NCBI RefSeq assembly: GCF_001955535.1
Contig: NZ_MPVN01000005.1
Location: 62,001-126,000 of the forward strand
Reading direction: 5' to 3'
Length of the DNA stretch: 64,000 nucleotides
DNA from: Paenibacillus sp. FSL H7-0326
GTDB taxonomy: Bacteria; Bacillota; Bacilli; Paenibacillales; Paenibacillaceae
A program made the position numbers and the translations under genes. The notes under the pieces are model-generated. The model ran no database searches, was not told the DNA's origin, and saw nothing but the letters and a program-made list of their open reading frames with translations. The number at the start of each line of letters is the position of its first letter. Position 1 is the stretch's first letter. Below are positions 27,542 through 37,300 of the stretch, in pieces.

Positions 27542-28174
27542 ATGAACATTGGAGTTATTGGAGCAAGCGGCAAGGCAGGAAGACTCATCGCAAAGGAAGC
27601 CGCAAGCCGTGGTCATAACGTCACCGCCATTGTCCGTGATGCAAGTAAAGTCTCTGAATTTCCTGTCATTGAGAAAGATGTGTTTCATATTACTGCTGAA
27701 GATGTACAAGGCCTGGACGTTATCGTTAACGCTTTTGGCGCAGCTCCAGGTCAAGAGCATCTTCATGTGGAAGCAGGGCAGGCTCTTATCCGCCTGCTAA
27801 GTAATACCCATATTCGTCTTATTGTAGTCGGAGGTGCAGGCAGCCTCTACGTAGATGAACAGAAAACAACGCAACTTGTCGATACACCCGATTTTCCGGA
27901 TGCTTACAAGCCAACCGCTAGCAATCAAGCGAGAAACCTTGAGGACCTGAAAGCATCCGAAGGTGTAGACTGGACCTTTATCAGCCCTGCTGCATTCTTT
28001 GATCCAGAAGGTGCAAGAACCGGTTCTTATCAAATAGGACAAGACAACCTGATCCTAAACAGCCAGGGCAACAGCTATATCAGTTATGCGGATTATGCAG
28101 TAGCGCTCGTGGATGAGATTGAAGCGGCCAAGCATAAGCAGAAGCGTTTTACAGTCGTAGCTGAACAAAGCTAA
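27542..28174 (+). CDS. NAD(P)-binding oxidoreductase of the NmrA/YwnB type
   Basis: 210 residues. Rossmann motif IGVIGASGKAGR at the N-terminus, then AIVRDASKV, VVGGAGSLYVD and DWTFISPAAFFDPEG. The protein is a short atypical SDR as in B. subtilis YwnB. Perfect AGGAGG upstream of the ATG (7 nt). Downstream on the same strand lies an Rrf2-type regulator, as in the B. subtilis ywnA-ywnB neighbourhood, so redox or electrophile response is a fair guess. Reaction unknown. Confidence 0.87.
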   Translation: MNIGVIGASGKAGRLIAKEAASRGHNVTAIVRDASKVSEFPVIEKDVFHITAEDVQGLDVIVNAFGAAPGQEHLHVEAGQALIRLLSNTHIRLIVVGGAGSLYVDEQKTTQLVDTPDFPDAYKPTASNQARNLEDLKASEGVDWTFISPAAFFDPEGARTGSYQIGQDNLILNSQGNSYISYADYAVALVDEIEAAKHKQKRFTVVAEQS

Positions 28175-28192
28175 TGACTCTATATAATGAAG

Positions 28193-28224
28193 AATGGAGA
28201 TGCCGTTCCTAAGGCTTCTCCATT
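28193..28224 (+). terminator. terminator of the YwnB-like gene
   Basis: AATGGAGA pairs with TCTCCATT, extended by GCC/GGC, followed by a run of T. Confidence 0.82.
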
Positions 28225-28354
28225 TTTTTGTATAATGAACTGAATCCATATCGTCCTTTAAAATCCTAAGTTATGAAATGACTAGTACGGCTTGCTGTTA
28301 TAATATACTCATGTATACTTCTTATATAAGATCGTACAAAGGAGTTATCCGTTT

Positions 28355-28783
28355 ATGATTACCAGCCGATTCTCTGTAGGCATTCATATATTGACACTGC
28401 TGCACTACAATAAGGAAGGTGTAAATACATCCGAATTCATTGCTGCAAGCGTAGGAACGAATCCCGTCGTGATCCGCAGAATTATGGGGATGTTGAATAA
28501 AGCCGGACTTGTGGAGGTCAGACCCGGGGTCGCAGGTGCAAAGCTTAAAAAAGACATTTCCGATATTACGCTGCTAGATATCTATCACGCGGTTCACGCC
28601 GTCAACGAGAATGCCCTGTTCTCACTTCATGATTCCCCCAATCCCGCATGCGAGGTAGGTCGCAGCATTCAAGGGAGTATTGAGCCCATCTTTACTGCTG
28701 CACAAAGGGCTATGGAGGACCAGCTTGCACAGGTCAAGCTCCGTGATATCGTAAATGATGTAGCACAAAAAACAGTTCAATAA
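28355..28783 (+). CDS. Rrf2-family transcriptional regulator (YwnA-like)
   Basis: 142 residues. Starts SRFSVGIHILTLLHYN, then the winged HTH (TSEFIAASVGTNPVVIRRIMGMLNKAGLVEVRPGVAGAKL), DISDITLLDIYHAV and a single Cys in NPACEVGRSIQGS, in the region where Rrf2 sensors carry their redox cysteines. No three-Cys Fe-S pattern. AAAGGAG precedes the ATG. It sits downstream of the YwnB-like gene with its own promoter region (TATAAT near 28300), and is the best candidate to bind the dyads there. Confidence 0.87.
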   Translation: MITSRFSVGIHILTLLHYNKEGVNTSEFIAASVGTNPVVIRRIMGMLNKAGLVEVRPGVAGAKLKKDISDITLLDIYHAVHAVNENALFSLHDSPNPACEVGRSIQGSIEPIFTAAQRAMEDQLAQVKLRDIVNDVAQKTVQ

Positions 28784-28798
28784 ACGAAAGCATAAGCG

Positions 28799-28834
28799 AA
28801 AGGACAACCCAAATGATTGATTGGATTGTCCTTT
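28799..28834 (+). terminator. terminator of the Rrf2-family gene
   Basis: AAAGGACAA pairs with TTGTCCTTT and an inner CCAAAT/ATTGG segment, followed by TTTTT. The convergent Lrp gene ends 5 bp after it. Confidence 0.82.
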
Positions 28835-28838
28835 TTGG

Positions 28839-29300
28839 TTAAGCCTCCGGCAGTAAAGGTGTATGCTGCTCAAGTGACGTATTCACTTTAACTTCTGAAA
28901 AAATAACATGCGTCAGCGTATTGGCATACGTCGATATCGCATCAATGAACTCCTCAATCTCATCCAGCTGGCTGACGGTAAGCAGCACCATATAGCATGA
29001 CTTGCCTGCAATCCGGTAACAGGACAGCACCGTCGGATAACTCTCGATCAATGGCTTGAAGCGCTTATGGTCTCCGTGCTGCAGCGTCACTTCGATAAGG
29101 CAGTCCATCGTAAAGCCAAGCTTCTTGCGATTGACCTGTATGGTATAGCCCTCAATGAGTCCCTGCTCCTCCATTCGTTTGACCCTCTCTGTTACCGAGG
29201 GTGCAGACAAATTAACCAGCCTTCCCAGCTCTCTCATAGACAGACGCGCATCCTTCTGAAGCTCGGTCAGGATAGACATGTCCACACGATCTATTTTCAT
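28839..29300 (-). CDS. Lrp/AsnC family transcriptional regulator
   Basis: 153 residues. HTH: DMSILTELQKDARLSMRELGRLVNLSAPSVTERVKRM. RAM domain: KKLGFTMDCLIEVTLQHGD to SYPTVLSCYRIAGKSCYMVLLTV. Distinct from the Lrp at 23970: the DNA-binding helices share only family features. No clear target; the divergent neighbour is the small ORF at 29426. Confidence 0.88.
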   Translation of the reverse strand: MKIDRVDMSILTELQKDARLSMRELGRLVNLSAPSVTERVKRMEEQGLIEGYTIQVNRKKLGFTMDCLIEVTLQHGDHKRFKPLIESYPTVLSCYRIAGKSCYMVLLTVSQLDEIEEFIDAISTYANTLTHVIFSEVKVNTSLEQHTPLLPEA

Positions 29301-29425
29301 TTGTAAATCAAACCTCTCCTAATTCATTCCATTCATAAAGCATTACTCTATATATACCTTAATATTGATATGCCAATAATGCAATCCACCCGATAAAATA
29401 GATATCAAGAAAGGTTGTGATCCCT

Positions 29426-29599
29426 ATGATAGACAACGAGAACCGTCAACAAAATTCTACGATAAATGTGGATGGCGAGCCGGCTGACAGCACCCTTGGA
29501 ACAGAAACCAATACAACAGCCCAAGCTCCGTCAAAGTCCGAAAAAAACTGGATGTACTACTTCCATGAAATCCTGAAGGGTATAGCTATATTCAAGTAA
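29426..29599 (+). CDS. small acidic hypothetical protein
   Basis: 57 residues from the ATG at 29426 (a GTG three codons earlier is also in frame but only 2 nt from GAAAGG). The first 40 residues are Asn/Thr/Glu-rich and probably disordered; the end is KNWMYYFHEILKGIAIFK, a short amphipathic or membrane-touching helix. No family recognised. Confidence 0.35.
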   Translation: MIDNENRQQNSTINVDGEPADSTLGTETNTTAQAPSKSEKNWMYYFHEILKGIAIFK

Positions 29600-29693
29600 C
29601 AACGAACAAACTACTTTGATTTAGATAAGGAATGACAGCCCAAGCTCTCTCTAGGTAGAATCCTGATCTTTACGATATAAATTTGTTACATGA

Positions 29694-30593
29694 CTAGGAG
29701 CCCACCATCGTCCCTCCGTTTACATGCAGAACCTGGCCTGTAACATAGCTGGAGTCGTCTGAGGCCAAATAGACGTAAGTGGGTGCCAGCTCAAAGGGCT
29801 GACCGGCACGCTTCATCGGCGTATCTGCTCCCAGCGTCTTGATGTACTCTGCCGGATAGCTCGCTGGCTGAAGCGGTGTCCATATCGGACCCGGGGCAAC
29901 CGCATTGACGCGAATGCCACAGCCGACCAGCTGCTCAGACAAGGACCGTGTGAACGATACCATCGCTCCCTTGGTAGAGGAATAATCAAGCAGGAGCGGA
30001 TTGCCTGCATAGGCCGTAACCGAGGTTGTCGAGATGATGGAGCTCCCCGGCTTCAAATACTTCAGTGCTTCCTGTGTCAGAAAAAAGCTGGGGTAAATGT
30101 TCGTCCGGAACGTATCATCCAGCTGCTGTGCCTTAATCGAAGTGATGCATTCCTGCGGGAATTGTACGGCCTGATTAATAACAAGAATATCCAGCCTGCC
30201 GAAGCAGTTCGCGGTTTCGTTCACGACTGCCCGGCAGTGTCCCTCATTTCTAAGATCGCCGGGAAGCAGAAGACAGCTCCCACCATAGGCCTCCACCATT
30301 CGTTTCGTATCTTCTGCATCTTGGTGTTCATCTAGATAAGGGATCGAGACGCTGGCACCTTCCTTGGCAAAAGCAATGGCCACCGCTCTGCCGATTCCAC
30401 TATCTCCTCCTGTAATGATCGCAATCTTCCCTTTGAGCTTGCCGCTTCCTACATACCCTGGATTGTCCGCAATCGGCAGCGGGTTCATCACATACTCAAA
30501 CCCGGGCTGGCGGTCCTGCTGCTGGGGCGGGAATGTAATGGAAACTTCTTCGCACTTCACTTCCTTGCCGTAGTATGGATACATGGGAATCAT
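29694..30593 (-). CDS. SDR family oxidoreductase (general-stress YdaD/YhxC type)
   Basis: 299 residues. A long N-terminal extension, PYYGKEVKCEEVSITFPPQQQDRQPG, typical of the YdaD/YhdF stress group, precedes the cofactor motif TGGDSGIGRAVAIAFAKEG. Catalytic Ser is in ISTTSVTAY, Tyr and Lys in DYSSTKGAM; PGPIWTP and GQVLHVNGG close the fold. It keeps Ser/Tyr/Lys, so it should be an active NAD(P)H dehydrogenase of unknown substrate. AGGAGG lies 7 nt before the ATG. Confidence 0.9.
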   Translation of the reverse strand: MIPMYPYYGKEVKCEEVSITFPPQQQDRQPGFEYVMNPLPIADNPGYVGSGKLKGKIAIITGGDSGIGRAVAIAFAKEGASVSIPYLDEHQDAEDTKRMVEAYGGSCLLLPGDLRNEGHCRAVVNETANCFGRLDILVINQAVQFPQECITSIKAQQLDDTFRTNIYPSFFLTQEALKYLKPGSSIISTTSVTAYAGNPLLLDYSSTKGAMVSFTRSLSEQLVGCGIRVNAVAPGPIWTPLQPASYPAEYIKTLGADTPMKRAGQPFELAPTYVYLASDDSSYVTGQVLHVNGGTMVGS

Positions 30594-30709
30594 ATATTAG
30601 CCTCCTGTTCACCCGTTTTCATCTCGGGTGCATTATATGTGCCCATCTGCCCATTGGAAACTTGCTTTTTTTATGTAAAAAAGTTGTATTACCCTGCACA
30701 AGCCTGTAG

Positions 30710-30715
30710 TATAAT
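30710..30715 (+). promoter_or_regulatory. -10 element before the DUF485-acetate symporter operon
   Basis: A perfect TATAAT preceded by TTGTAT, but with a 20-bp spacer, so the -35 is uncertain. The leader would be about 135 nt and includes a cre-like site. Confidence 0.4.
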
Positions 30716-30765
30716 AACATTGTTTTACAGAAAACCCTTTATTACCTTTGACAAAAAGGGGGTGA

Positions 30766-30867
30766 ATGATTGGATTGAGTTATGAGTTCCGGAATTTGAG
30801 CTTTAAGCTTCACCAATTTAAAAGCGCTTACACTAATAGAATGCGAGGGATTGCATATGGAAAGTAA
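30766..30867 (+). CDS. possible 33-residue leader ORF overlapping the DUF485 gene start
   Basis: ATG at 30766 follows AAAAAGGGGGTGA (spacing only 3 nt). The frame ends at TAA 30865-30867, inside the first codons of the DUF485 gene, an arrangement that would allow translational coupling. The product MIGLSYEFRNLSFKLHQFKS... is basic and unlike known families. It may be chance. Confidence 0.25.
   Translation: MIGLSYEFRNLSFKLHQFKSAYTNRMRGIAYGK
30818..30832 (+). promoter_or_regulatory. cre-like CcpA site in the acetate symporter leader
   Basis: TTAAAAGCGCTTACA matches the cre consensus WTGNAANCGNWNNCW at all defined positions except G3. It is about 100 bp after the predicted transcription start, suitable for roadblock repression by CcpA. 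Confidence 0.5.
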
Positions 30868-31207
30868 CTTGCAGCAACGCGAGCCTGCCAAGGCAAAACG
30901 TACTCCCGAGGAATATTCTAACATTGCTAAGTCTGCTCATTTTCAACAACTGCTTCGAGACAAGAAACGCTTTATTATTCCCTTCACGATCTTTTTCTTC
31001 TGCTTCTATTTTGCTCTGCCAATCCTCACCTCCTACACGACGATTCTGAATACACCGCTCATCGGCAGCATTACCTGGGCTTGGGTACTGGCCTTTCTTC
31101 AATTTGTGATGACATGGGCTTTCTGCATGATCTACTACAGAAAAGCGTCCAAATTTGATCAGCTGTCCAATCGGATCATTGATGAGGAAAAGAGAGGTGA
31201 CCTATGA
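30857..31207 (+). CDS. DUF485 domain membrane protein (YwcB-like)
   Basis: 116 residues. A charged N-terminus is followed by two membrane spans (FIIPFTIFFFCFYFALPIL and WAWVLAFLQFVMTWAFCMIYY). DUF485 proteins are nearly always encoded just before SSS-family acetate/pyruvate symporters, as here. ATG 30857 has GCGAGGG 7 nt upstream. It overlaps the symporter gene by ATGA. Confidence 0.9.
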   Translation: MESNLQQREPAKAKRTPEEYSNIAKSAHFQQLLRDKKRFIIPFTIFFFCFYFALPILTSYTTILNTPLIGSITWAWVLAFLQFVMTWAFCMIYYRKASKFDQLSNRIIDEEKRGDL

Positions 31208-32754
31208 ATACAGCTGCTTTTATCATGTTTCTCGTTATCGTCGCCGCCACACTGCTCATCACGTACTGGGCTTCCAAGAAAACGACCTCCGCAAGCGACT
31301 TCTACACCGCTGGCGGAGGGCTTACCGGCTGGCAGAATGGACTCGCTATCGCCGGAGATTATATGTCGGCTGCCTCTTTTCTTGGCATAGCGGGCATGAT
31401 TGCCCTGTCCGGATTTGATGGATTCTTCTACAGCATCGGCTTCCTCGTCGCTTATCTCGTCGTCCTGTTCCTGGTGGCTGAGCCGCTGCGGAATCTGGGC
31501 AAATATACGTTTGCCGACATGATCGCCGTTCGCTTCCATATGAAGAAGATTCGAGGCTTCGCCGCCTTCAATACGATTGCCATATCCATCTTCTATATGA
31601 TTGCACAGCTGGTCGGAGCGGGTGCGCTGATCAAGCTGCTGCTCGGGATCGAATTTACGACCTCGGTCATAATTGTCGGCATTCTGATGACGGTTTACGT
31701 TATTTTTGGCGGGATGCATGCTACCAGCTGGGTACAGATTGTTAAGGCCTTTCTGCTCATGGGCGGAACCTTCGTTATCTCGATCCTGGTACTCTACAAA
31801 TTCGATTTCAGCATTACCGGCATGTTCTCACATATGACTACTGCCACGCCGCATAACGAGAACTTTCTGAATCCCGGAATCAAATACAAGGATGGGCTCG
31901 ACACGCTGTCGCTGACAATGGGTCTTGTACTCGGAACGGCAGGACTCCCGCATATTTTGGTCCGCTTCTTCACCGTAAAGGACGCCAAAACCGCGCGCAG
32001 CTCTGTTGTATATGCGACCTGGGTCATCGGTATCTTCTATGTTATGACGATCTTCCTTGGCTTCGGTGCTGCCGCATTCGTAGGCAATAGCGCCATCATC
32101 GCGCAGGATCAGGCAGGTAATATGGCTGCACCGCTGCTGGCACAGGCGCTTGGCGGGGACATGATGTTTGCTTTCATTTCTGCTGTAGCCTTCGCCACGA
32201 TTCTGGCGGTCGTTGCGGGTCTCGTGCTCACTGCGGCTACGGCGTTTTCACATGATTTTTACAATCAAATCTTACGCAAGGGGCAGGCGACGGAGAAGGA
32301 GCAGATGAACATGGCTCGTTATGCTTCCATCGGAATCTCCATTCTGTCTATTCTGCTTGCGCTTGTCGCGCGAAATCTGAATGTCGCCTTTCTCGTCTCT
32401 CTTGCGTTTGCCGTCGCAGCCAGTGCTAATCTGCCGGTTATTCTATACACGATCTACTGGAAAAGATTCAACACCAACGGTGCCATCTGGGCCATGGTGG
32501 TTGGTCTTGTCACGTCCGTGGGCCTGGTACTCGTCAGTCCGAACGTCATTCATCCAGAGGCCGGCAAAGCGATCTTCACGGGTGAACCCCTCTATCCGTT
32601 CTCGACCCCGGGGCTGATCTCCATTCCACTCGGATTTCTGGCCGGTTACGTCGGAACACTGCTCTCCCGCAAGAAAACAATTGAGGAAGACGAGCAAGCA
32701 AGCTACGACGAGATTCTGGTGCGGTCCAATACTGGGCTGGATAATACGGTTTAG
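31204..32754 (+). CDS. actP: sodium/solute symporter, acetate permease ActP type
   Basis: 516 residues of the SSS family with about 13 membrane spans. Signatures: DFYTAGGGLTGWQNGLAIAGDYMSAASFLG (start of the core), RFHMKKIRGFA, GTAGLPHILVRFFTVKDAKTARSS and ALVARNLNVAFLVSLAFAVAAS. These fit ActP/YwcA acetate symporters rather than proline or glucose carriers. Four-base overlap with the DUF485 gene shows one operon; CcpA control is suggested by the cre-like site. Confidence 0.9.
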   Translation: MNTAAFIMFLVIVAATLLITYWASKKTTSASDFYTAGGGLTGWQNGLAIAGDYMSAASFLGIAGMIALSGFDGFFYSIGFLVAYLVVLFLVAEPLRNLGKYTFADMIAVRFHMKKIRGFAAFNTIAISIFYMIAQLVGAGALIKLLLGIEFTTSVIIVGILMTVYVIFGGMHATSWVQIVKAFLLMGGTFVISILVLYKFDFSITGMFSHMTTATPHNENFLNPGIKYKDGLDTLSLTMGLVLGTAGLPHILVRFFTVKDAKTARSSVVYATWVIGIFYVMTIFLGFGAAAFVGNSAIIAQDQAGNMAAPLLAQALGGDMMFAFISAVAFATILAVVAGLVLTAATAFSHDFYNQILRKGQATEKEQMNMARYASIGISILSILLALVARNLNVAFLVSLAFAVAASANLPVILYTIYWKRFNTNGAIWAMVVGLVTSVGLVLVSPNVIHPEAGKAIFTGEPLYPFSTPGLISIPLGFLAGYVGTLLSRKKTIEEDEQASYDEILVRSNTGLDNTV

Positions 32755-32802
32755 CAGATTCATTATCTTAAATTCAGATGATTATATTTTCAGTCATGAA
32801 TA

Positions 32803-32849
32803 AAACTGCACCCCGATGGTAGATCGTACCTACCATTGGGGTGCAGTTT
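32803..32849. terminator. hairpin after the acetate symporter gene
   Basis: AAACTGCACCCC and CATTGGGGTGCAGTTT-type arms with an extra ATGGTA/TACCAT segment. Weak T-run; marks the left border of the accessory island. Confidence 0.7.
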
Positions 32850-32930
32850 GGTATTTACTCTTAATTCAAGACTATGTTCCAAAATATTATAGAAGGGATC
32901 ATTATTAATAAATCTTTATCAGCACAGCGA

Positions 32931-33137
32931 CTAATCCATTAAGCCAAGATTGAAAGACTTGGGTTTCCCCCCGACTACGACGCATTGCACTTCTTTCTCC
33001 CAAAAAGGTAAAATTATCTCTTCAAAATCATTAATAATTTCATTCTTTAGTTTCGGTTCACTTCTCATAAATTTAGAATAAATTTTTATAATGATTTCAA
33101 AACCGTCAAATTGATCTAGCCAGCTTAAATCTGTCAT
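32931..33137 (-). CDS. small hypothetical protein, immunity-island gene
   Basis: 68 residues: MTDLSWLDQFDGFEI..., acidic, with no signal or membrane segment. Its ATG directly follows the TGA of the next upstream (damaged) gene, as in an operon. AT-rich compared with flanking chromosome. No family recognised; size, position and company suggest an immunity gene or fragment of one. Confidence 0.45.
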   Translation of the reverse strand: MTDLSWLDQFDGFEIIIKIYSKFMRSEPKLKNEIINDFEEIILPFWEKEVQCVVVGGKPKSFNLGLMD

Positions 33138-33358
33138 TCAATCTATTTGATCACCATCTATTTCAATAGACAATATATTGCCAGATGATTTATTAGATAT
33201 TGTAATTCCATCATTCATGAATACTATCTTATTTTCAAAAATAAAATACCCTCCTTTCAATACATGATTGTCTGCTGTTTCTATTTCCTCTTCGCCAACG
33301 TACAACATAACATGATGATACCATCACCGTCGTGACAAGTCCGTCCACCATGCCTCAT
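33138..33358 (-). pseudogene. frameshifted small gene in the immunity island
   Basis: From ATG 33358 the reading gives MRHGGRTCHDGDGIIML, then the frame must shift by one near 33310 to continue YVGEEEIETADNH... to the TGA at 33138 (ending SIEIDGDQID). Each half reads protein-like in its own frame. The shift is inferred from sense of the text, not from a homologue. Confidence 0.45.
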
Positions 33359-33365
33359 AACCTCT

Positions 33366-33862
33366 TTATTTTACTTTTCTGATAATATAACAAACGTTAA
33401 ATAACACTTTCCCTTGTGCATGTAAATCAATAAATTCGTTTAGTGAAAATACACCACAAACTATTTCCTTGTCTTCACCTTGGTACCGTGACATCAGCAT
33501 AATCGTTTTTAGTGGAGATTGCTCTATCAAGTAACTCATTAGGTCAAACAACTTTTCCTCGTAAATATCAACGATTCTCATTGTTGTGAGATTTGATTTG
33601 ACTTCCTCGTCTTTTACCCAATAAGGTAAATCGCTATCGTCTACAGTTTCAAAGTCTGATTCCAGTATCGGTAATGCACTATAAAGTCCGTCTTCTTCAA
33701 TGCCGACTGTATACTATACGCCTTTGCTTGAACTCATAAACGGCCAAATATCTCTTGTAAACCTTGTTCTTTCAATTCAATTTGAAGTTTAAAAGGAAAT
33801 TTAAGTGGAACAGGAGCAACATTTTCTTGTTGCAGGACTAGAATATTCAATTCAAACGACAT
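33366..33862 (-). pseudogene. broken immunity-like gene
   Basis: The start is clear: AAGGAG 6 nt before ATG 33862, then MSFELNILVLQQENVAPVP... ending in an early TGA after IFGRL. A one-base shift restores FMSSSKGV, followed by an in-frame TAG near 33714 and then an open stretch (YTVGIEEDGLYSALPILESDFE... to IIRKVK) that includes the 71-codon ORF MRIVDIYEEKLFDLMSY. Two lesions in one gene argue for decay rather than sequencing error. The protein type is small, acidic and soluble like the other island genes. Confidence 0.6.
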
Positions 33863-33926
33863 AAGGTACTCCTTCTTTTTGTGGCTATATATCGAACATT
33901 AACAGTTGTTTTCACCTCATTATAAA

Positions 33927-34073
33927 GTAGCTCGCTTGGGATTCAAACGCTGGTTGGAGCAAGGCGAGAACATCGATCATCCTGCCGTCCGCAGCATATT
34001 GAAAACGATGCGAAACTGGCAAGAGGAAATCGTGAAGCAGGTATTTGGGTTGAATGCAACCGACGTTATTTAA
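33927..34073 (+). mobile_element. ISL3-type transposase remnant (C-terminal 48 residues)
   Basis: The frame from 33927 to TAA 34071-34073 reads ...LGFKRWLEQGENIDHP followed by AVRSILKTMRNWQEEI, which matches the C-terminal end of ISL3-family transposases as I remember it. No start codon and no upstream transposase sequence remain. No terminal inverted repeat was found. Same strand as the N-terminal remnant at 37732 but on the other side of the DUF11 gene. Confidence 0.6.
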
Positions 34074-34281
34074 CAAGTTGAAAAAGATGCCCCTAGTTTT
34101 TAGATTGAGCCAGAAAATGATCATCATTTTCTCATGGTCAGCTTATGGTTCATTCCAGCGAATAAAAAAATCCATGCGGCCTCCAGACCGCAATCAAAAG
34201 AATTTACCAATAAAACTAGCTGAACGTCTAGGAATCTTCCTGTAAACGCGCTTGATAAAGATAACGACAGTAAACAAAGAA

Positions 34282-34302
34282 GGAGCCGTTCGATCCGGCT
34301 CC
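34282..34302 (-). terminator. terminator of the DUF11-repeat gene
   Basis: GGAGCCG / CGGCTCC stem with a 7-nt loop, followed on the minus strand by TTCTTTGTTT. 23 bp after the gene's stop. Confidence 0.75.
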
Positions 34303-34324
34303 ACTTTGCTGACTCCACAAAGGG

Positions 34325-37300
34325 CTATTCATCATCCTCCGACACTTCAATTACAACGATATTCGAATCTGCGCGGTCCGTTTCTTCAGTATCTGCCCTC
34401 TCGTATATGACATAGGCCTGATTCTCAGCCCGTTCGCCGGCAGGAACAAACAGCTGGCGTGCACGAAACGAGATGACCACTGCCTCGCCCGGAGCAAGAG
34501 AACCAAGCGGTATACCCTGTTTCGGATTCACGGTCGTGACAGGGCGGTCATTAATCATGACCGAATCTTCGATAAACTGAGTACCTCGAGGGAGGTCGTC
34601 GTACAGGATCACATTCGTAAGCACAACAGGGCTGAGTGTCCCCGTTATGTTGACCACCTCGAAGCAGAATGTCAGCACGTCACCCGGGCTGATGATCCGA
34701 GGTGTTACACTTTTCTCTACATCTAGCATTGCGCTCTCCGTTACAGTGACAGACGTCTCAGCTGAAACCGGACCAGTTTCTGCTGCATCAGCCCACGCCG
34801 TATTAACGATCACGGTACGCGATGGTGTCTCAGACGATACGACATACCTGCCTTCAACGATGATCGATTCATTAGGAGCCAAGCTGCGGATCGTACGATT
34901 GATGTCAAGCAGCTCATCGCGAATGCGAATCGAAGTAAGTACAGTATCTCCTGCATTTGTAACAGTAATCTGATAATGTATCGTTCGTCCGGCAGGAGTG
35001 GTGTGCCGATCTGCTGTTTTGGTAATGGCGAGTTTGTAGACAGGCAATTCAGGCGGCAGGATCGTCACAAGCGCCTCATCCCTTACTGGGCCCAGCTCAT
35101 TCGATACCGCACTTGCGATATTCGTAATGATCGAATTAGCAACAAGTCCGGTAGGGATTTGGAATGATTTGACCAGCACTCTGTTGCTTCCAATTGGCAG
35201 GCTCGGGATGATCTCGGTTAGACCGATCCGTTCATCGGTAACGACCACATTCGTCAGATCCACTTCCCCTGCATTGATAACCTCAATCCGATACTCCACC
35301 AATTGACCTGGTTCCGCAAACTCGGGAGTCACGCTCTTCTCGATCAAAAGCGCGGGCTCAAGCCCCGGCGTGGGCGCGAGGATCGTGACCAGCGCTTCAT
35401 CGCTCACCGAATCTGTCTCATTCGATACAGCCGTTGCCACATTCGTTATAATGGAGTTGGCCTCTAGACCCTCCGGTATACGGAGCTGCTGGAACAATAC
35501 GGTGCTGCTTCCGACCGGCAGACTTGGGATGACTTCATTCAAGCTTAGAACCGCATCGGTTACCACCACATTCGTCAGATCCACTTCCCCTGCATTGATA
35601 ACCTCAATCCGATACTCCACCAATTGACCTGGTTCCGCAAACTCGGGAGTCACGCTCTTCTCGATCAAAAGCGCGGGCTCAAGCCCCGGCGTGGGCGCGA
35701 GGATCGTGACCAGCGCTTCATCGCTCACCGGACCGATCTGATCCGATGCCGCGACTGCTGTATTTGCGATCATTTCACCAGGTACTGCTCCTGCAGGAAT
35801 AACAAAGGAGTCAAACAACACCGTGGTTGCTCCAACAGGCAGGCTTGGAATCGTCTCCCTTAGACCCAGCAGCGAATCCGTAACGACTACATTCGTTAGA
35901 TCCACTTCTCCCGTATTCGAAATCATAATTTGATACTGTACACGCTCTCCAGGCTCAGCTTCCGTTGGAGAAACACTTTTCTCGATATTAATTGACGGTG
36001 CTAGAACCGGGGTAACGACGTCGTTAGATGTAATATCACCCGCATATATCGGTCCTCCTGTTACGCTCTGATATTCGAAATTGACGACTGCCTCATTGAC
36101 AATGACACCGTCTGGCGGGATGGATATAACCCGTACCTGATACGTCACCGTGATCCTTGATCCAGGCTCCAGCGCCCCAAGAGGAATACCGCTTACTGGA
36201 TTTGCATCTTCAGCTGGATCGCCGCCGATCGTCACGCTTCCTGGTACAAAAGCTGTATTATTCGGCAATTGATCAAGCAGAAAAGCGGTATCCGCGGTTA
36301 CTGTACCCGAGTTCTCTATGACAACAGTATAAGTCAGTACCTGCCCGATAACAGCCTGAGTGGCGTCAACAGTTTTATCTACAGTCACTCTTGGGGAGTT
36401 AATGTCTATATAGATGCCGATGGCAAGGACGGCATATCCATCACCGCCTGTACGGAGCTGGAACACTGCAGAAGTCTGGCTGTTGCTTAAGGTAGACGAC
36501 ACATCAATATTCGTTATATCCCACGACTGTCTCCCGCCTACAATCTGTCTCCCAGGCTGGCCTGCAATCTGGTTTCGGTCTCCGAAGGTGCCCGAGGTGT
36601 CCAGAAGCCCGTTGTCGTCGTTAATCTGGGAAGCAAAGAAGTTGCTCGGGTAATTATTCGGTCCTTGCAGTACCGTCAAGCTGGAAACATCTGGTCCAAA
36701 CAGGACCTGGTCTCCCGTCTTGTTCGCATCCCCATCCTGTGCGCACAGCGCCATCCTGCCGCTGATGGGACCCGATGTAGGGGTGGCAAAGCCAGTGAGC
36801 GTCGTCGTCAGCTCCGGAATGCCGGAGGCAATTTCCACATCACCGACATAAAGAGTCAGGTTGCGGAACGGTAAAGCCGAGTTCTCATATACAACGCACA
36901 GCGTCCACCCGCAATTGTTGGCACTGCTGTTCCCTAAATCAAGGTTACCGACTACACCTCCAACCGTGTAAGTGCCCGCCCCTCCCTGTTGGATAATGGA
37001 TGTAACATTCTGGGATCGAAAATAATTGTCAGTCGCATTGCGATGAGATTCCTGTGCCGTAACGGGATCAGGAGAGATGCTGAAGGTGGTTCCCTGAGGA
37101 GTCGTAAGGGAGACAGATTTGTTAATAAACGCCGCATAATTGTTCGTTCCTCTTGTCACAGCATACGTACCTGCCCATATCAGCTCTGCATAAAGCACTT
37201 CGCTGTCCTCCGGGAGCCGGAGAATGGCACTTGCGCTGTTCAGATTAAAATCGTCTGTCGTCCCTGGCGGATAGCTGCCGAATTGCATAGACGTGTCAAT

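Noticed and set aside
34054-34245. 63-codon plus-strand ORF after the left ISL3 remnant
   Set aside because: No ribosome site and no protein-like features; overlaps the transposase remnant end in another frame.
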